A DNA stretch of 39,720 nucleotides from assembly GCA_001781335.1 (NCBI GenBank), contig MFLL01000027.1, positions 1 to 39,720 of the forward strand, in the 5' to 3' direction. Each line of letters begins with the position of its first letter. The first letter of the stretch is position 1. Positions 7,141 through 15,282 of the stretch are shown here, one piece after another. The notes under the pieces were generated by a model. It was not told the DNA's origin and did not search any database. It saw nothing but the letters and a program-made list of their open reading frames with translations. The position numbers and the translations under genes are program-made. Origin of the DNA: Candidatus Kaiserbacteria bacterium RIFCSPHIGHO2_02_FULL_55_25. Its GTDB lineage: Bacteria; Patescibacteriota; Minisyncoccia; Phycocordibacterales; UBA2100.

Positions 7141-9963
7141 ATGGCTGAAAAACCCCAAAAATCCGATGTTGCAAAGCGGGAGGAGGAAATACTCGCGTTT
7201 TGGCAGGAGCGGGGTATTTTCAAGAAATCCCTCGAAAAGCACGCTCCGTTGGGCGAATTTGTTTTCTACGAAGGACCGCCGACCGCCAACGGCCGCCCCG
7301 GCATCCACCACTTGGAGAGCCGTGCGTTCAAAGACGCAATTCCGCGCTACCGCACGATGCGCGGATATCACGTGCGTCGCAAAGCAGGGTGGGACACGCA
7401 CGGATTGCCGGTCGAGCTCGAAGTAGAAAAAGAAATCGGGAGCAAAAGCAAAAAAGATATTGAGGCGTACGGTATCGCGAAGTTTAATGCGAAGTGCAAA
7501 GAGAGTGTCCTGCGCTATATCGGCGAGTGGCGCACATTTAGCGACCGTATCGCGTTTTGGCAGGATTACGACAATACCTATTTCACATTCGACAATGCAT
7601 ACATCGAATCGGTGTGGAATATTTTGAAAACGGCGCACGAGCGCAAACTGCTCTACAAGGATTACAAGGTCGTCCCATGGTGCCCTCGTTGCGGCACGGC
7701 GCTCTCATCGCACGAAGTCGCGCAGGGGTACGACGAAGCGAAAGACCCGTCGGTGTATGTGAAGTTTGAACTTATTGACGACAGCCCTTCGACAAGCTCA
7801 GGGCAGGCCAAAACATATGTTTTGGCCTGGACAACGACGCCGTGGACCTTGCCGGGGAACGTCGCGCTCGCAGTCGGCGAAGACGTCGATTATGTAAAAG
7901 TGAATACGGAAACGGGTTTGCTCTGGATGGCAAAGGCACGTGCGGAAACGATTGCGCCGGGCGCAGAAATTCTTGAGGAAGTGAAGGGGAGTGAACTCGT
8001 GGGCAGAACATACAAACCGTTGTTCCCGTTTCTCGCGCAGGCAAATCTTCCGCAAAAAGAGCGCGAGAAAATGCAAAACGCGCACAAGGTATATGCGGCG
8101 GATTTCGTCTCGACCGAAGACGGCACCGGCATCGTGCACACCGCTGTCATGTACGGCGCCGACGACTTCGAACTCGGGACAAAAGTCGGACTTCCCAAAT
8201 ATCACTTGGTAGGACAGGATGGAAAATTCACGCAGGATGCCGGATTGTTCGCGGGGAAATTCGTCAAAGATGCCGACGCGGATGTCATCGACGAGCTGAA
8301 ACGAAGCGGCGCACTGTTCAAGCAGGAAGTCATCGAACACACCTATCCGTTCTGCTGGCGTTGCAAGACGCCGCTTCTCTACTACGCGGACAACTCGTGG
8401 TATCTCGCCATGTCGCACATCAAGGGCACGCTCATCAAAGAAAATGAGGGTATTCACTGGGAGCCGGAGCACATTCGCGAGGGCAGGTTCGGAGAATGGC
8501 TCAAAGACTTGAAGGATTGGGCCATCAGCCGTAGCCGCTACTGGGGTACACCACTTCCCATATGGGAATGTGCTACGTGCAAAGAATTCACGGTCATCGG
8601 CTCGGTCGCCGAATTGAAGGAAAAAACAGGCAGTGTGCCGGACGACTTGCACCGTCCGCATATCGACGGATTTACGTTTAGCTGTACCTGCGGCGGCGAA
8701 ATGCGCCGTGTGCCGGAAGTTCTCGACGTGTGGTTCGACTCGGGCGCGATGCCTTTTGCGCAAGACCATTATCCTTTCGCGGGAAAAAAATTATTGTATC
8801 CGGCAGACTACATCTGCGAAGCCATCGACCAGACGCGCGGCTGGTTTTATACCTTGCATGCGGTGGGCAATATCATGGGGCGCGGCAAGTCGTTCAAGAA
8901 TGTCATTTGTCTCGGGCACATTCTCGATGCCAAAGGAAAAAAGATGTCCAAGTCGCTCGGCAACATAGTGGTTCCCGGTGCGGTCATCGACAAATACGGC
9001 GTCGATGCGTTGCGCTTTTTCATGTTCACGGTAAATGCGCCGGGGGATAGCAAGAATTTCGACGAGCGGCTCGTAGATGAAATCGTCAAGAAAAATCTCG
9101 GACGGCTCGGCAACGTCCTTTCCTTTTATCAGCTCTATGCCGACGGGACGGAGCGAGATTGGCAGAGCGGGCATATTTTGGACAAGTGGATAATCGCGCG
9201 GCTCGACGAGCTTATCGGCTCGGTGACCAATGGCTTTGAAAAATATCAGCTCGATGTCGCCACACGCCCCATCGCGGGGTTCATCGACGATTTGTCGGTG
9301 TGGTACCTGCGTCGCTCGCGCGACCGCTTCAAGGAGGAGGGGCCGGACAAAAAAGCCGCGCTCGCGACACTGCGTTTTGTGCTCCACCGGCTCTCCCTCG
9401 TGATAGCGCCGACAATGCCGTTTTTTGCTGAATATCTTTTCCAATCAATCCGTGAGGAGGAAGACGAAGAGAGTGTACATCTCGCCACGTGGCCGGAAGT
9501 GTCGAACCAACCGACGTTCTGGAGAAAACTTTTCGGCAGGAATGACGCGCGGGCCACGCTCAAATCGATGGAGGAGGCGCGTGCGCTCGTTACGCAGACG
9601 CTTGAAGCGCGGGACAAGGCGGGCATCAAGGTCCGCCAGCCGCTCGGAAAGCTGTTTGTACCCGTTGCATCCAAGTTGCCCAAGGCGCTTCTCGATGTCA
9701 TTGCCGAGGAGGTGAATGTAAAGAGTATTGAGAAGAAAGGAAGTGCCGTGACTCTCGACACGACACTGACTGATGAACTGCGGGAGGAAGGATTTGTGCG
9801 CGACACCATCCGTGAGATACAGGCGTACCGCAAAGAGCAGAAACTTCGCCCCGGCGAGCCTGCGGTATACCGCATGCAAACATCACCGGAAAACCGCGCA
9901 ATCATTGAGAAAAATCGCAATCAGATAGAAAAGACGACCCACACAAGCATCGAGTTTACCTAG
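7141..9963 (+). CDS. ileS: Isoleucyl-tRNA synthetase, type 2
   Basis: A 940-residue class I synthetase charging tRNA-Ile. The start VFYEGPPTANGRPGIHH has the signature as GIHH (residues 54-57) in place of HIGH, the GXHH form known from some type 2 IleRS. The editing domain contains VLAWTTTPWTLPGNVALAV. KMSKS stands at about 601-605 in GKKMSKSLGN. Cysteine pairs CPRCG, CWRC, CATC and CTCGG suggest bound zinc. The sequence is closest in style to the Thermus and eukaryote-like group, which is often less sensitive to mupirocin. An extra DSPSTSSGQAK segment (about residues 213-224), encoded by a palindromic element, lies just before the editing domain. Sole gene of its transcript unit. Confidence 0.95.
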   Translation: MAEKPQKSDVAKREEEILAFWQERGIFKKSLEKHAPLGEFVFYEGPPTANGRPGIHHLESRAFKDAIPRYRTMRGYHVRRKAGWDTHGLPVELEVEKEIGSKSKKDIEAYGIAKFNAKCKESVLRYIGEWRTFSDRIAFWQDYDNTYFTFDNAYIESVWNILKTAHERKLLYKDYKVVPWCPRCGTALSSHEVAQGYDEAKDPSVYVKFELIDDSPSTSSGQAKTYVLAWTTTPWTLPGNVALAVGEDVDYVKVNTETGLLWMAKARAETIAPGAEILEEVKGSELVGRTYKPLFPFLAQANLPQKEREKMQNAHKVYAADFVSTEDGTGIVHTAVMYGADDFELGTKVGLPKYHLVGQDGKFTQDAGLFAGKFVKDADADVIDELKRSGALFKQEVIEHTYPFCWRCKTPLLYYADNSWYLAMSHIKGTLIKENEGIHWEPEHIREGRFGEWLKDLKDWAISRSRYWGTPLPIWECATCKEFTVIGSVAELKEKTGSVPDDLHRPHIDGFTFSCTCGGEMRRVPEVLDVWFDSGAMPFAQDHYPFAGKKLLYPADYICEAIDQTRGWFYTLHAVGNIMGRGKSFKNVICLGHILDAKGKKMSKSLGNIVVPGAVIDKYGVDALRFFMFTVNAPGDSKNFDERLVDEIVKKNLGRLGNVLSFYQLYADGTERDWQSGHILDKWIIARLDELIGSVTNGFEKYQLDVATRPIAGFIDDLSVWYLRRSRDRFKEEGPDKKAALATLRFVLHRLSLVIAPTMPFFAEYLFQSIREEEDEESVHLATWPEVSNQPTFWRKLFGRNDARATLKSMEEARALVTQTLEARDKAGIKVRQPLGKLFVPVASKLPKALLDVIAEEVNVKSIEKKGSAVTLDTTLTDELREEGFVRDTIREIQAYRKEQKLRPGEPAVYRMQTSPENRAIIEKNRNQIEKTTHTSIEFT
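7784..7829 (+). repeat. In-frame palindromic insertion in ileS
   Basis: GCCCTTCGACAAGCTCAGGGC (7784-7804; ends GCCCT and AGGGC complementary) is followed by a perfect 26-base palindrome at 7804-7829 centred on CATATG. The first part encodes SPSTSSGQA; the right half of the second encodes conserved IleRS residues (VLAW). Confidence 0.8.
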
Positions 9964-10010
9964 TCCCTAGAACCCAGCCAGTGAGAGCACGGTTCAGTGT
10001 GCAAAAAGCC

Positions 10011-10016
10011 TATAAT
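10011..10016 (+). promoter_or_regulatory. Consensus -10 of the 10023 gene, leaderless type
   Basis: A perfect TATAAT, six bases before the ATG at 10023. It decides that start over the GTG at 9981. Confidence 0.65.
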
Positions 10017-10022
10017 ATCCAT

Positions 10023-11141
10023 ATGTTTCGTAAGAAAGCGGAGAAAGAGAAGTTATTCATACGTGTACTTCAATGGGCTTCCGATAGAGGCTCAGCAGGT
10101 TTCAAGCTAAACGAGTTGAAAAAGGCTATTGCGGATGATGAGGAAGAGTGGACATGGATACAACGGATGGTATTGGGTGAGATCCACGGAAATCCAATTT
10201 TAATTGCGCATCTAGGCTCTCATCATAAAAAAGAGGGGGAATACAATTATTTTATAACCGGGGCAGGTGCCTCAGCACTGGTAGACTACGTGGCGCTTAG
10301 AGAGGCGCGTAAGAGTTCCCATAGCGCCACTATTTGGGCAGCTGTCTCGTTCGGAGTGGCGATTGTATCTTTGCTGATAGCCGCAATCGTTGGAGGTTTT
10401 CAAATTAGGTCAACATATCTTGCACAAAAAACACTAGAAATATCGGCCAACCCCGTGCTCAACATCACGCACGATCCGAGCGAAGTACCCGACGGTACAG
10501 ATGAGGTAACAATAGCCGCTGGCCTCATTCCGCTAAAAGAATCGAAGTTGAACCTACTTTTAATCAACAATTCTGTCTCATCAATCGAACAGGCGGACAT
10601 GCGAATGACGTTGTGGCAACTTTATGTAAATAAAGAAAACAGACATCTGACCGTTTGTCCGCTCGGTTATGTAGATCACCATTCCAACCCGCACTTTACA
10701 CTAACTCATTTGGGAACGACCAACCTTTTCAATAACAAGTTTAATCTTCGCGAGGGTGAGGCGTACCCGTTCGATCTGGACCTAGTTCACTTAAACGAAA
10801 TACAGTCAACGTCAGACGATGCAATAATTCTTCTAAAAATTGATGTCAATTTTGTTAAGTCTGCGAGTCAAAGCAACCATAGCTATGTAAAGTTACTTGT
10901 ACTGAATTCTTTCGACGGGAATGCTCTCGATCCAAATATTGCTCCTACACTGGCAATGGGATTAGCCGATAGAAAGGAGGAGGTAGCCTGGGAAGGATTT
11001 AAATTCCCGTCACTCTTGCACCCCTTTCAAGAAGAGGAATTTCTTAAGTATTTTGAAGTTCCAACTCCGGATCTTGATCTGACACCTTCAGGCTGTCGGG
11101 AATTTCGGCTTTCAAAAGAATTAAGAACGATATACTATTAA
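10023..11141 (+). CDS. Single-span membrane protein, unknown function
   Basis: A 372-residue protein I do not recognise. Residues 1-80 are charged and look like a cytoplasmic winged-helix-like region (LFIRVLQWASDRGSAGFKLN onward). One membrane helix follows, TIWAAVSFGVAIVSLLIAAIVGGF (within about residues 105-130, written in part), and then about 240 residues with alternating strands, probably outside or peripheral. The base composition is visibly richer in A and T than the flanking ileS and recO, with rare-codon use, so the gene may be of recent origin. The start at 10023 is set by TATAAT six bases upstream. The domain order resembles eukaryote-like or phage-defence membrane sensors only loosely, and I make no functional claim. 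Confidence 0.6.
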   Translation: MFRKKAEKEKLFIRVLQWASDRGSAGFKLNELKKAIADDEEEWTWIQRMVLGEIHGNPILIAHLGSHHKKEGEYNYFITGAGASALVDYVALREARKSSHSATIWAAVSFGVAIVSLLIAAIVGGFQIRSTYLAQKTLEISANPVLNITHDPSEVPDGTDEVTIAAGLIPLKESKLNLLLINNSVSSIEQADMRMTLWQLYVNKENRHLTVCPLGYVDHHSNPHFTLTHLGTTNLFNNKFNLREGEAYPFDLDLVHLNEIQSTSDDAIILLKIDVNFVKSASQSNHSYVKLLVLNSFDGNALDPNIAPTLAMGLADRKEEVAWEGFKFPSLLHPFQEEEFLKYFEVPTPDLDLTPSGCREFRLSKELRTIYY

Positions 11142-11247
11142 ATCTGTCCAAGGAGCCTCATTTCGCTATTCTTAAAAGTGTTGATTTGGTCGCAGGGCTG
11201 CGCGGTTATCAATAGTTCGAGTCCAAGGAGTTCAGCACCTATCCCGT

Positions 11248-11820
11248 ATGTATCAGAAATACAACACCGAGGCGCTTGTTTTGGGAAGCCGCGAAACGGG
11301 GGAGAGCGACCGCGTGTATGCGCTTTTTACAAAAGACTTCGGACTCGTGCGCGCTCGCGCGAGCTCGGTTCGCTCGGAGAAATCTCTGATGCGCTACGCG
11401 CTACAAAATTATTCACTGGCGAATATATCACTCGTGAAGGGGAAGCGCGGGTGGCGCGCAGCAGGCGCGACGGCAATCAAAACGGCGTCGGGCGATGTCC
11501 GCGGCGTCGGTGCGTTCGCGCGCATTTCGGAGCTTGTGCTACGGCTCATTCACGGAGAAGAGGCAAATGAGTATCTGTTTGCGGCACTTTCCGAGGCGCA
11601 CGATGCGCTCATGCGGGAGAAATGCGACGCGTTCGGGATGATAGAAATAGTTTGCGTCGCGCGTATTCTCTACACACTCGGTTATATTTCAAACGAAGCA
11701 CTCTCGACCGCATTATTCACGCACACCGCGTACACCGGCGAGTCGCTGCTCGAGGCGGAGACCATGCGCGACAAGCTGCTCTCTTCTATCAACAAAGCGA
11801 TTGCCGAAACGCAGCTCTAA
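11248..11820 (+). CDS. recO: DNA repair protein RecO, short form
   Basis: A 190-residue protein beginning YNTEALVLGSRETGESDRVY, which matches the N-terminal OB fold of RecO (the usual T-x-A-(I/L)-VL...G-E-x-D-R/K pattern). RecO loads RecA on gaps with RecF/RecR. The middle, ISELVLRLIHGEEANEYLFAAL, is the helical domain. RecO is usually about 240 residues and often has a C-terminal zinc site; this protein stops earlier and lacks the CxxC pairs. Such short forms are plausible in reduced genomes. recA is elsewhere in the window (30189). The gene heads a tight group with the GNAT and acl genes, with 16 bases to the next start. Confidence 0.85.
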   Translation: MYQKYNTEALVLGSRETGESDRVYALFTKDFGLVRARASSVRSEKSLMRYALQNYSLANISLVKGKRGWRAAGATAIKTASGDVRGVGAFARISELVLRLIHGEEANEYLFAALSEAHDALMREKCDAFGMIEIVCVARILYTLGYISNEALSTALFTHTAYTGESLLEAETMRDKLLSSINKAIAETQL

Positions 11821-11836
11821 AGGTAGTCTCTTGTAT

Positions 11837-12265
11837 ATGATAACCATTGAACGTCTAGTAGAGGCGACGCCGAGAGCAGTCGAGGAACTCATAGCCCTTG
11901 GGCGCGACTTGCATTCAGATGACCGTACGATGTCCATAGCTGATTTGGAAGAAATTCTTCGCGACGACAGCGCGATTTGCATGGTCGTGCTAGACAATGG
12001 ACGCATTAAAGGAATGGCGACGCTGTACATCATTCCAAAATTCGGAAGTAAAAACGGACTATTGGAAGACGTAATTGTCTCATCGGAGTATCGCGGGCAA
12101 GGTCTAGGAGAAAAACTCGTTAAGTCACTTATTGAAGAGGCAAAAGCACGACGCGTTAGATCTATCAGCCTGACATCGCGCCCTGTGCGTGTTGCATCTC
12201 ACAAGTTGTACCAAAAGCTAGGTTTTGAAAAAAAGGAAACAGAAGTTTTCAAATTGTTTCTTTGA
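11837..12265 (+). CDS. GNAT family N-acetyltransferase
   Basis: A 142-residue protein with the acetyl-CoA binding signature in SSEYRGQGLGEKLVKSLIEEA (motif A, R-G-x-G-L-G) and the late motif ASHKLYQKLGFEKKETE, both typical of GNAT enzymes. It transfers an acetyl group from acetyl-CoA to an unknown amine. The in-frame ATG at 11801 overlaps recO, while 11837 begins MITIERL, a normal strand-one start. The stop is one base from the aclB-like start, so the two are translated together. A link to acetyl-CoA made by the ATP-citrate lyase next door is suggestive but unproven. The substrate cannot be told. Confidence 0.8.
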   Translation: MITIERLVEATPRAVEELIALGRDLHSDDRTMSIADLEEILRDDSAICMVVLDNGRIKGMATLYIIPKFGSKNGLLEDVIVSSEYRGQGLGEKLVKSLIEEAKARRVRSISLTSRPVRVASHKLYQKLGFEKKETEVFKLFL

Positions 12266-12266
12266 T

Positions 12267-13421
12267 ATGGCGCGGGTAAAAATTAGCGAATACCGAGCCA
12301 AGAAGATTTTGCTTGGTGAGGAGTACAAAGGTGTTCAGTTGCGCTCGAATAATAAGATGGTTATTCCCAAGGGGAAATGGGTGGCAAAAGTAGACCAAGG
12401 CGTAAAAAAGCGCATGAAACAAGGGCTTGTTGTCGTCGGCAAGGTGGGTGCGGATATCCTGAAGGCCATCAGGTCGTGGGAGAAGAAGGGGTTTTCGCAG
12501 TTCTTGCTCGAGCCGCTTGTGCCGCATGAGGCCGGCGAAGAGCAATACTTTTCGATGGAACGTGTCAGAGAAGGAATTCGCTTCTTACATACAAGAGAAG
12601 GCGGAATTGATATAGATGCGCATCCGGAAAAGGTACATACCTATGTATATACAGCGGCGAAAGACATTGCAGACATCTCAAAACGTTCGGGGCTGCCGAA
12701 AGAATTTCTAACGACGGCCATACATGTCTTCGAGAAGAACTTCTTCGGCTTTCTCGAAATAAATCCACTCGTCGTACAAGGGGAAAATATATTTTTGCTT
12801 GACGCGGCGGTACTCGTCGACAGTGCCGGGGAATTCTTTGTGCGTGATTCGTGGAGCGAGGACGACGTGGTACAGGGAAGAGCAAAACATGCCGCAGAAA
12901 CGCGTGTGGAGGAACTCGCCCGCACGACACCGGCGTCTTTCAAGTTGACCGTTCTGAATCCAGACGGCGCACTTTTCTTTCTGCTCTCGGGCGGCGGAGG
13001 CTCAATCGTCATCGCCGATGAAGCGCAGCTTGAGGGTGCGGGGAAGCTCATTGCAAATTACGGGGAATACAGCGGTGGTCCGACGCGCGAGGAGACGTAC
13101 TTGTATGCAAAAGAGGTCATAACGCTCATGCTTGCTTCACGCGCCAAGAAAAAGGCGCTTATTATCGCGGGCGGTGTCGCCAACTTTACCGATGTGCGCT
13201 CGACGTTTCTCGGCATCATTGATGCACTCACAGAAGTTGCGCCGGCGCTTCGCAAAGCCGGAGTGAAAGTGTTTGTCCGCCGCGGCGGACCAAACGAGAC
13301 GGCGGGGCTTGCGCTTATGCGCGAATTTCTTGAGCGCGAAGAATTACTTGGCTCCGTTCACGGCTCGGACGATATTATTACCTCTGCTGTCGGTGACGCG
13401 ATTGCGGCCGCTCCTGTATGA
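12267..13421 (+). CDS. aclB: ATP-citrate lyase, small (ATP-grasp) subunit
   Basis: A 384-residue protein similar to the N-terminal part of eukaryotic ATP-citrate lyase and to the small subunit of green sulfur bacteria. It shows FLLEPLVPHEAGEEQY, LEINPLVVQGENIFLLDAAVLVDS, LLSGGGGSIVIAD, NYGEYSGGPTREETYLYAK and FVRRGGPNETAGL, each with an obvious partner in the human enzyme. It belongs to the succinyl-CoA synthetase beta superfamily and holds the ATP-grasp site that makes phosphohistidine. The in-frame ATG at 12225 lies within the GNAT gene; 12267 begins MARVKISEYRAKKIL, the normal start. Its end overlaps the next start (ATGA). A succinyl-CoA ligase is the alternative, but the fused partner and the motifs favour ATP-citrate lyase. 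Confidence 0.85.
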   Translation: MARVKISEYRAKKILLGEEYKGVQLRSNNKMVIPKGKWVAKVDQGVKKRMKQGLVVVGKVGADILKAIRSWEKKGFSQFLLEPLVPHEAGEEQYFSMERVREGIRFLHTREGGIDIDAHPEKVHTYVYTAAKDIADISKRSGLPKEFLTTAIHVFEKNFFGFLEINPLVVQGENIFLLDAAVLVDSAGEFFVRDSWSEDDVVQGRAKHAAETRVEELARTTPASFKLTVLNPDGALFFLLSGGGGSIVIADEAQLEGAGKLIANYGEYSGGPTREETYLYAKEVITLMLASRAKKKALIIAGGVANFTDVRSTFLGIIDALTEVAPALRKAGVKVFVRRGGPNETAGLALMREFLEREELLGSVHGSDDIITSAVGDAIAAAPV

Positions 13422-15253
13422 ATATTCTTCAACGGGTCCGAAAGGGTGATGATGGAGTATTGGTGTTCGGCAACCATCCGGCCGTCGTGCAATCGATACT
13501 CGACTTCGATTATCTCTCCGGCAAGAAAGAGCCGTCGGTCGTCGGCATCATCGCGGGCAACCGCTCTGCTCAGAAGTTTTTTTTCGGAAAAAGCGAGATA
13601 CTCGTGCCGTGTTTCAAGTCCGTTGCGGATATCCCGAAGCATTTGAGACCGCGCGTGCAATGGATGCTCAATCTGCAGTCAGGCAGGCGGGCGTACGAGT
13701 CGACCGTTGCCTTTTTTGAAGCGTTTCCGCAGGCACTCGGCGGCCATATTTTCGCTGAAAATATGCCTGAAATGCAAGCTACGGAGCTTATCGCCCGTTT
13801 CGGCAGAAAACATCTCATAGCGGGACCCTCGGGCGTCGGCATCCTCGTCCCGGGGCATCTCAAGCTCGGTGCGATAGGTGGTGTCGACATGCATCAGATA
13901 GAGGCGGGCAAGCTCTCGACCGCCGGCTCGGTTGCGGTCGTCTCCACGTCCGGCGGGATGACCAACGAGCTCATCCGCGCAGTCGCCGCGGCGGAGAAAC
14001 GAGTATCGTTTTCCGTCGCCATCGGCGGCGACCGGTTTCCCGTCACCTCGCTCACCGACGTGCTGAAGCTTGCGCAAAACGACGAGGCAACGAAAGCAAT
14101 CGTGTATTTCGGCGAGCTCGGCGGCAGCGATGAGTATGAAATAGTTGAAATGCTCAAGACGCGGACGCTCACGAAACCGGTATTGTGCTACATCGCCGGT
14201 ATTATCGACGAAGCATTCGATGAACACATGCAATTCGGACATGCCAAAGCGCTCGTCGCGCGCAAAGATGAAAGTGCGCGCGCCAAACGTGAAGCGCTCC
14301 GCGAGGCGGGAGCGCTCGCGCCGGAGACATTCCCCGAGTTTCTGCGCGAAATGGCGCGACTTCCGTCCGCGCCTGTTCGCCTGCCTGCCGCGAAGCGCTC
14401 GCGTGTGGCGCAGGCAGGTGATAGGGTAGTGGATATTATGTCGCTCACGAACCGGCAGAAAAGCATTCTTTCCACGCGCGAAATCGTCGACCTCGATGCG
14501 GTGCCGCAATTCGTGCGCGGCGGAAAACTCGCGAAGCAAAAAGACAACGGGTTTGCCGCGGCCGCGCTCTCTGCGTTGCTCGGTAGCGAAGTCTCCCCCG
14601 TCACTGCGGCGTTCGTCGAAAATATCTTTGAACTTTTGATAGACCACGGCGGCCATGTCTCCGGCGCGGTCAATACGATGGTCACGGCGCGCGCGGGCCG
14701 CGACATGGTCTCGTCGCTTGCCGCGGGGTTACTCACAGTGGGACCGCGTTTTGGCGGCGCGGTGAACGCCGCTGCGGAGCAATGGCTCGACGGTGTTGCT
14801 CAAGATGCTGATGCCGCGGATTTTGTCGAAGCGCGGACAAAAAAGGGTGCGCTGCTCGCGGGCATCGGCCACCGCAAGTACCGCGTCGGGCTCGGCGACC
14901 CGCGCGTCGCCGCTCTCTCCGGGTTCGCAAAGCTGCTCAAAAAACATCCGCACTACGATTTCGCGCGTGATGTCGAGAAAGTGACGACCCGCAAGAGCGG
15001 TAGCCTCATCCTCAATGTCGACGGTGTGATGGCGGCGCTCCTTTTGGATATTCTCGCCGAGAAAGAGGGTTATTCTGCGGCACAACTGCAGAAACTCACT
15101 GAAGCGGAGTTTTTCAATGCGCTTTTTATCATCCCGCGTACAGTCGGTTTCATTGCGCACTTCATCGAGCAAAAACAGAACGACGAGGGATTGTTCCGCT
15201 TGCCGGACGAACTCCTCTTTGAGCGAAAGAAAGGGCCAAAAAAAGGGGAATAG
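13418..15253 (+). CDS. aclA: ATP-citrate lyase, large subunit
   Basis: A 611-residue protein with two modules. The first (1-330) is CoA-ligase-like: VVGIIAG, GPSGVGILVPG, STSGGMTNELIR, AIGGDRFP and QFGHAKA, with the likely phosphohistidine H275. The second (340-600) is citrate-synthase-like: DHGGHVSGAVNT, GIGHRKYR (H485), NVDG (D535) and PRTVGF (R574), which keep the catalytic His, Asp and Arg of ATP-citrate lyase. The complex splits citrate with CoA and ATP into acetyl-CoA and oxaloacetate. The linker (near residues 321-334) is encoded by a palindromic element, 14380-14418. No other TCA-cycle gene is in the window. The start overlaps the small subunit by ATGA, so the two are made together. 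Confidence 0.87.
   Translation: MNILQRVRKGDDGVLVFGNHPAVVQSILDFDYLSGKKEPSVVGIIAGNRSAQKFFFGKSEILVPCFKSVADIPKHLRPRVQWMLNLQSGRRAYESTVAFFEAFPQALGGHIFAENMPEMQATELIARFGRKHLIAGPSGVGILVPGHLKLGAIGGVDMHQIEAGKLSTAGSVAVVSTSGGMTNELIRAVAAAEKRVSFSVAIGGDRFPVTSLTDVLKLAQNDEATKAIVYFGELGGSDEYEIVEMLKTRTLTKPVLCYIAGIIDEAFDEHMQFGHAKALVARKDESARAKREALREAGALAPETFPEFLREMARLPSAPVRLPAAKRSRVAQAGDRVVDIMSLTNRQKSILSTREIVDLDAVPQFVRGGKLAKQKDNGFAAAALSALLGSEVSPVTAAFVENIFELLIDHGGHVSGAVNTMVTARAGRDMVSSLAAGLLTVGPRFGGAVNAAAEQWLDGVAQDADAADFVEARTKKGALLAGIGHRKYRVGLGDPRVAALSGFAKLLKKHPHYDFARDVEKVTTRKSGSLILNVDGVMAALLLDILAEKEGYSAAQLQKLTEAEFFNALFIIPRTVGFIAHFIEQKQNDEGLFRLPDELLFERKKGPKKGE
14380..14418 (+). repeat. In-frame palindromic element in the aclA linker
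   Basis: CCTGCCTGC (14380-14388) and GCAGGCAGG (14410-14418) are perfect inverted arms around CGCGA-AGCGC-TCGCG. The encoded Arg-, Ala- and Lys-rich segment lies between the two enzyme modules. Confidence 0.6.
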
Positions 15254-15270
15254 CTACCACCGCTGCGTGA

Positions 15271-15276
15271 TAGAAT
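15271..15276 (+). promoter_or_regulatory. Extended -10 before the 15283 gene, leaderless type
   Basis: TGA followed by TAGAAT, then six bases to the ATG at 15283. Confidence 0.55.
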
Positions 15277-15282
15277 TGTCGA

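Noticed and set aside
11211-11230. GTTCGAGTCC, which resembles a tRNA T-loop
   Set aside because: No acceptor, D or anticodon stem can be formed around it.
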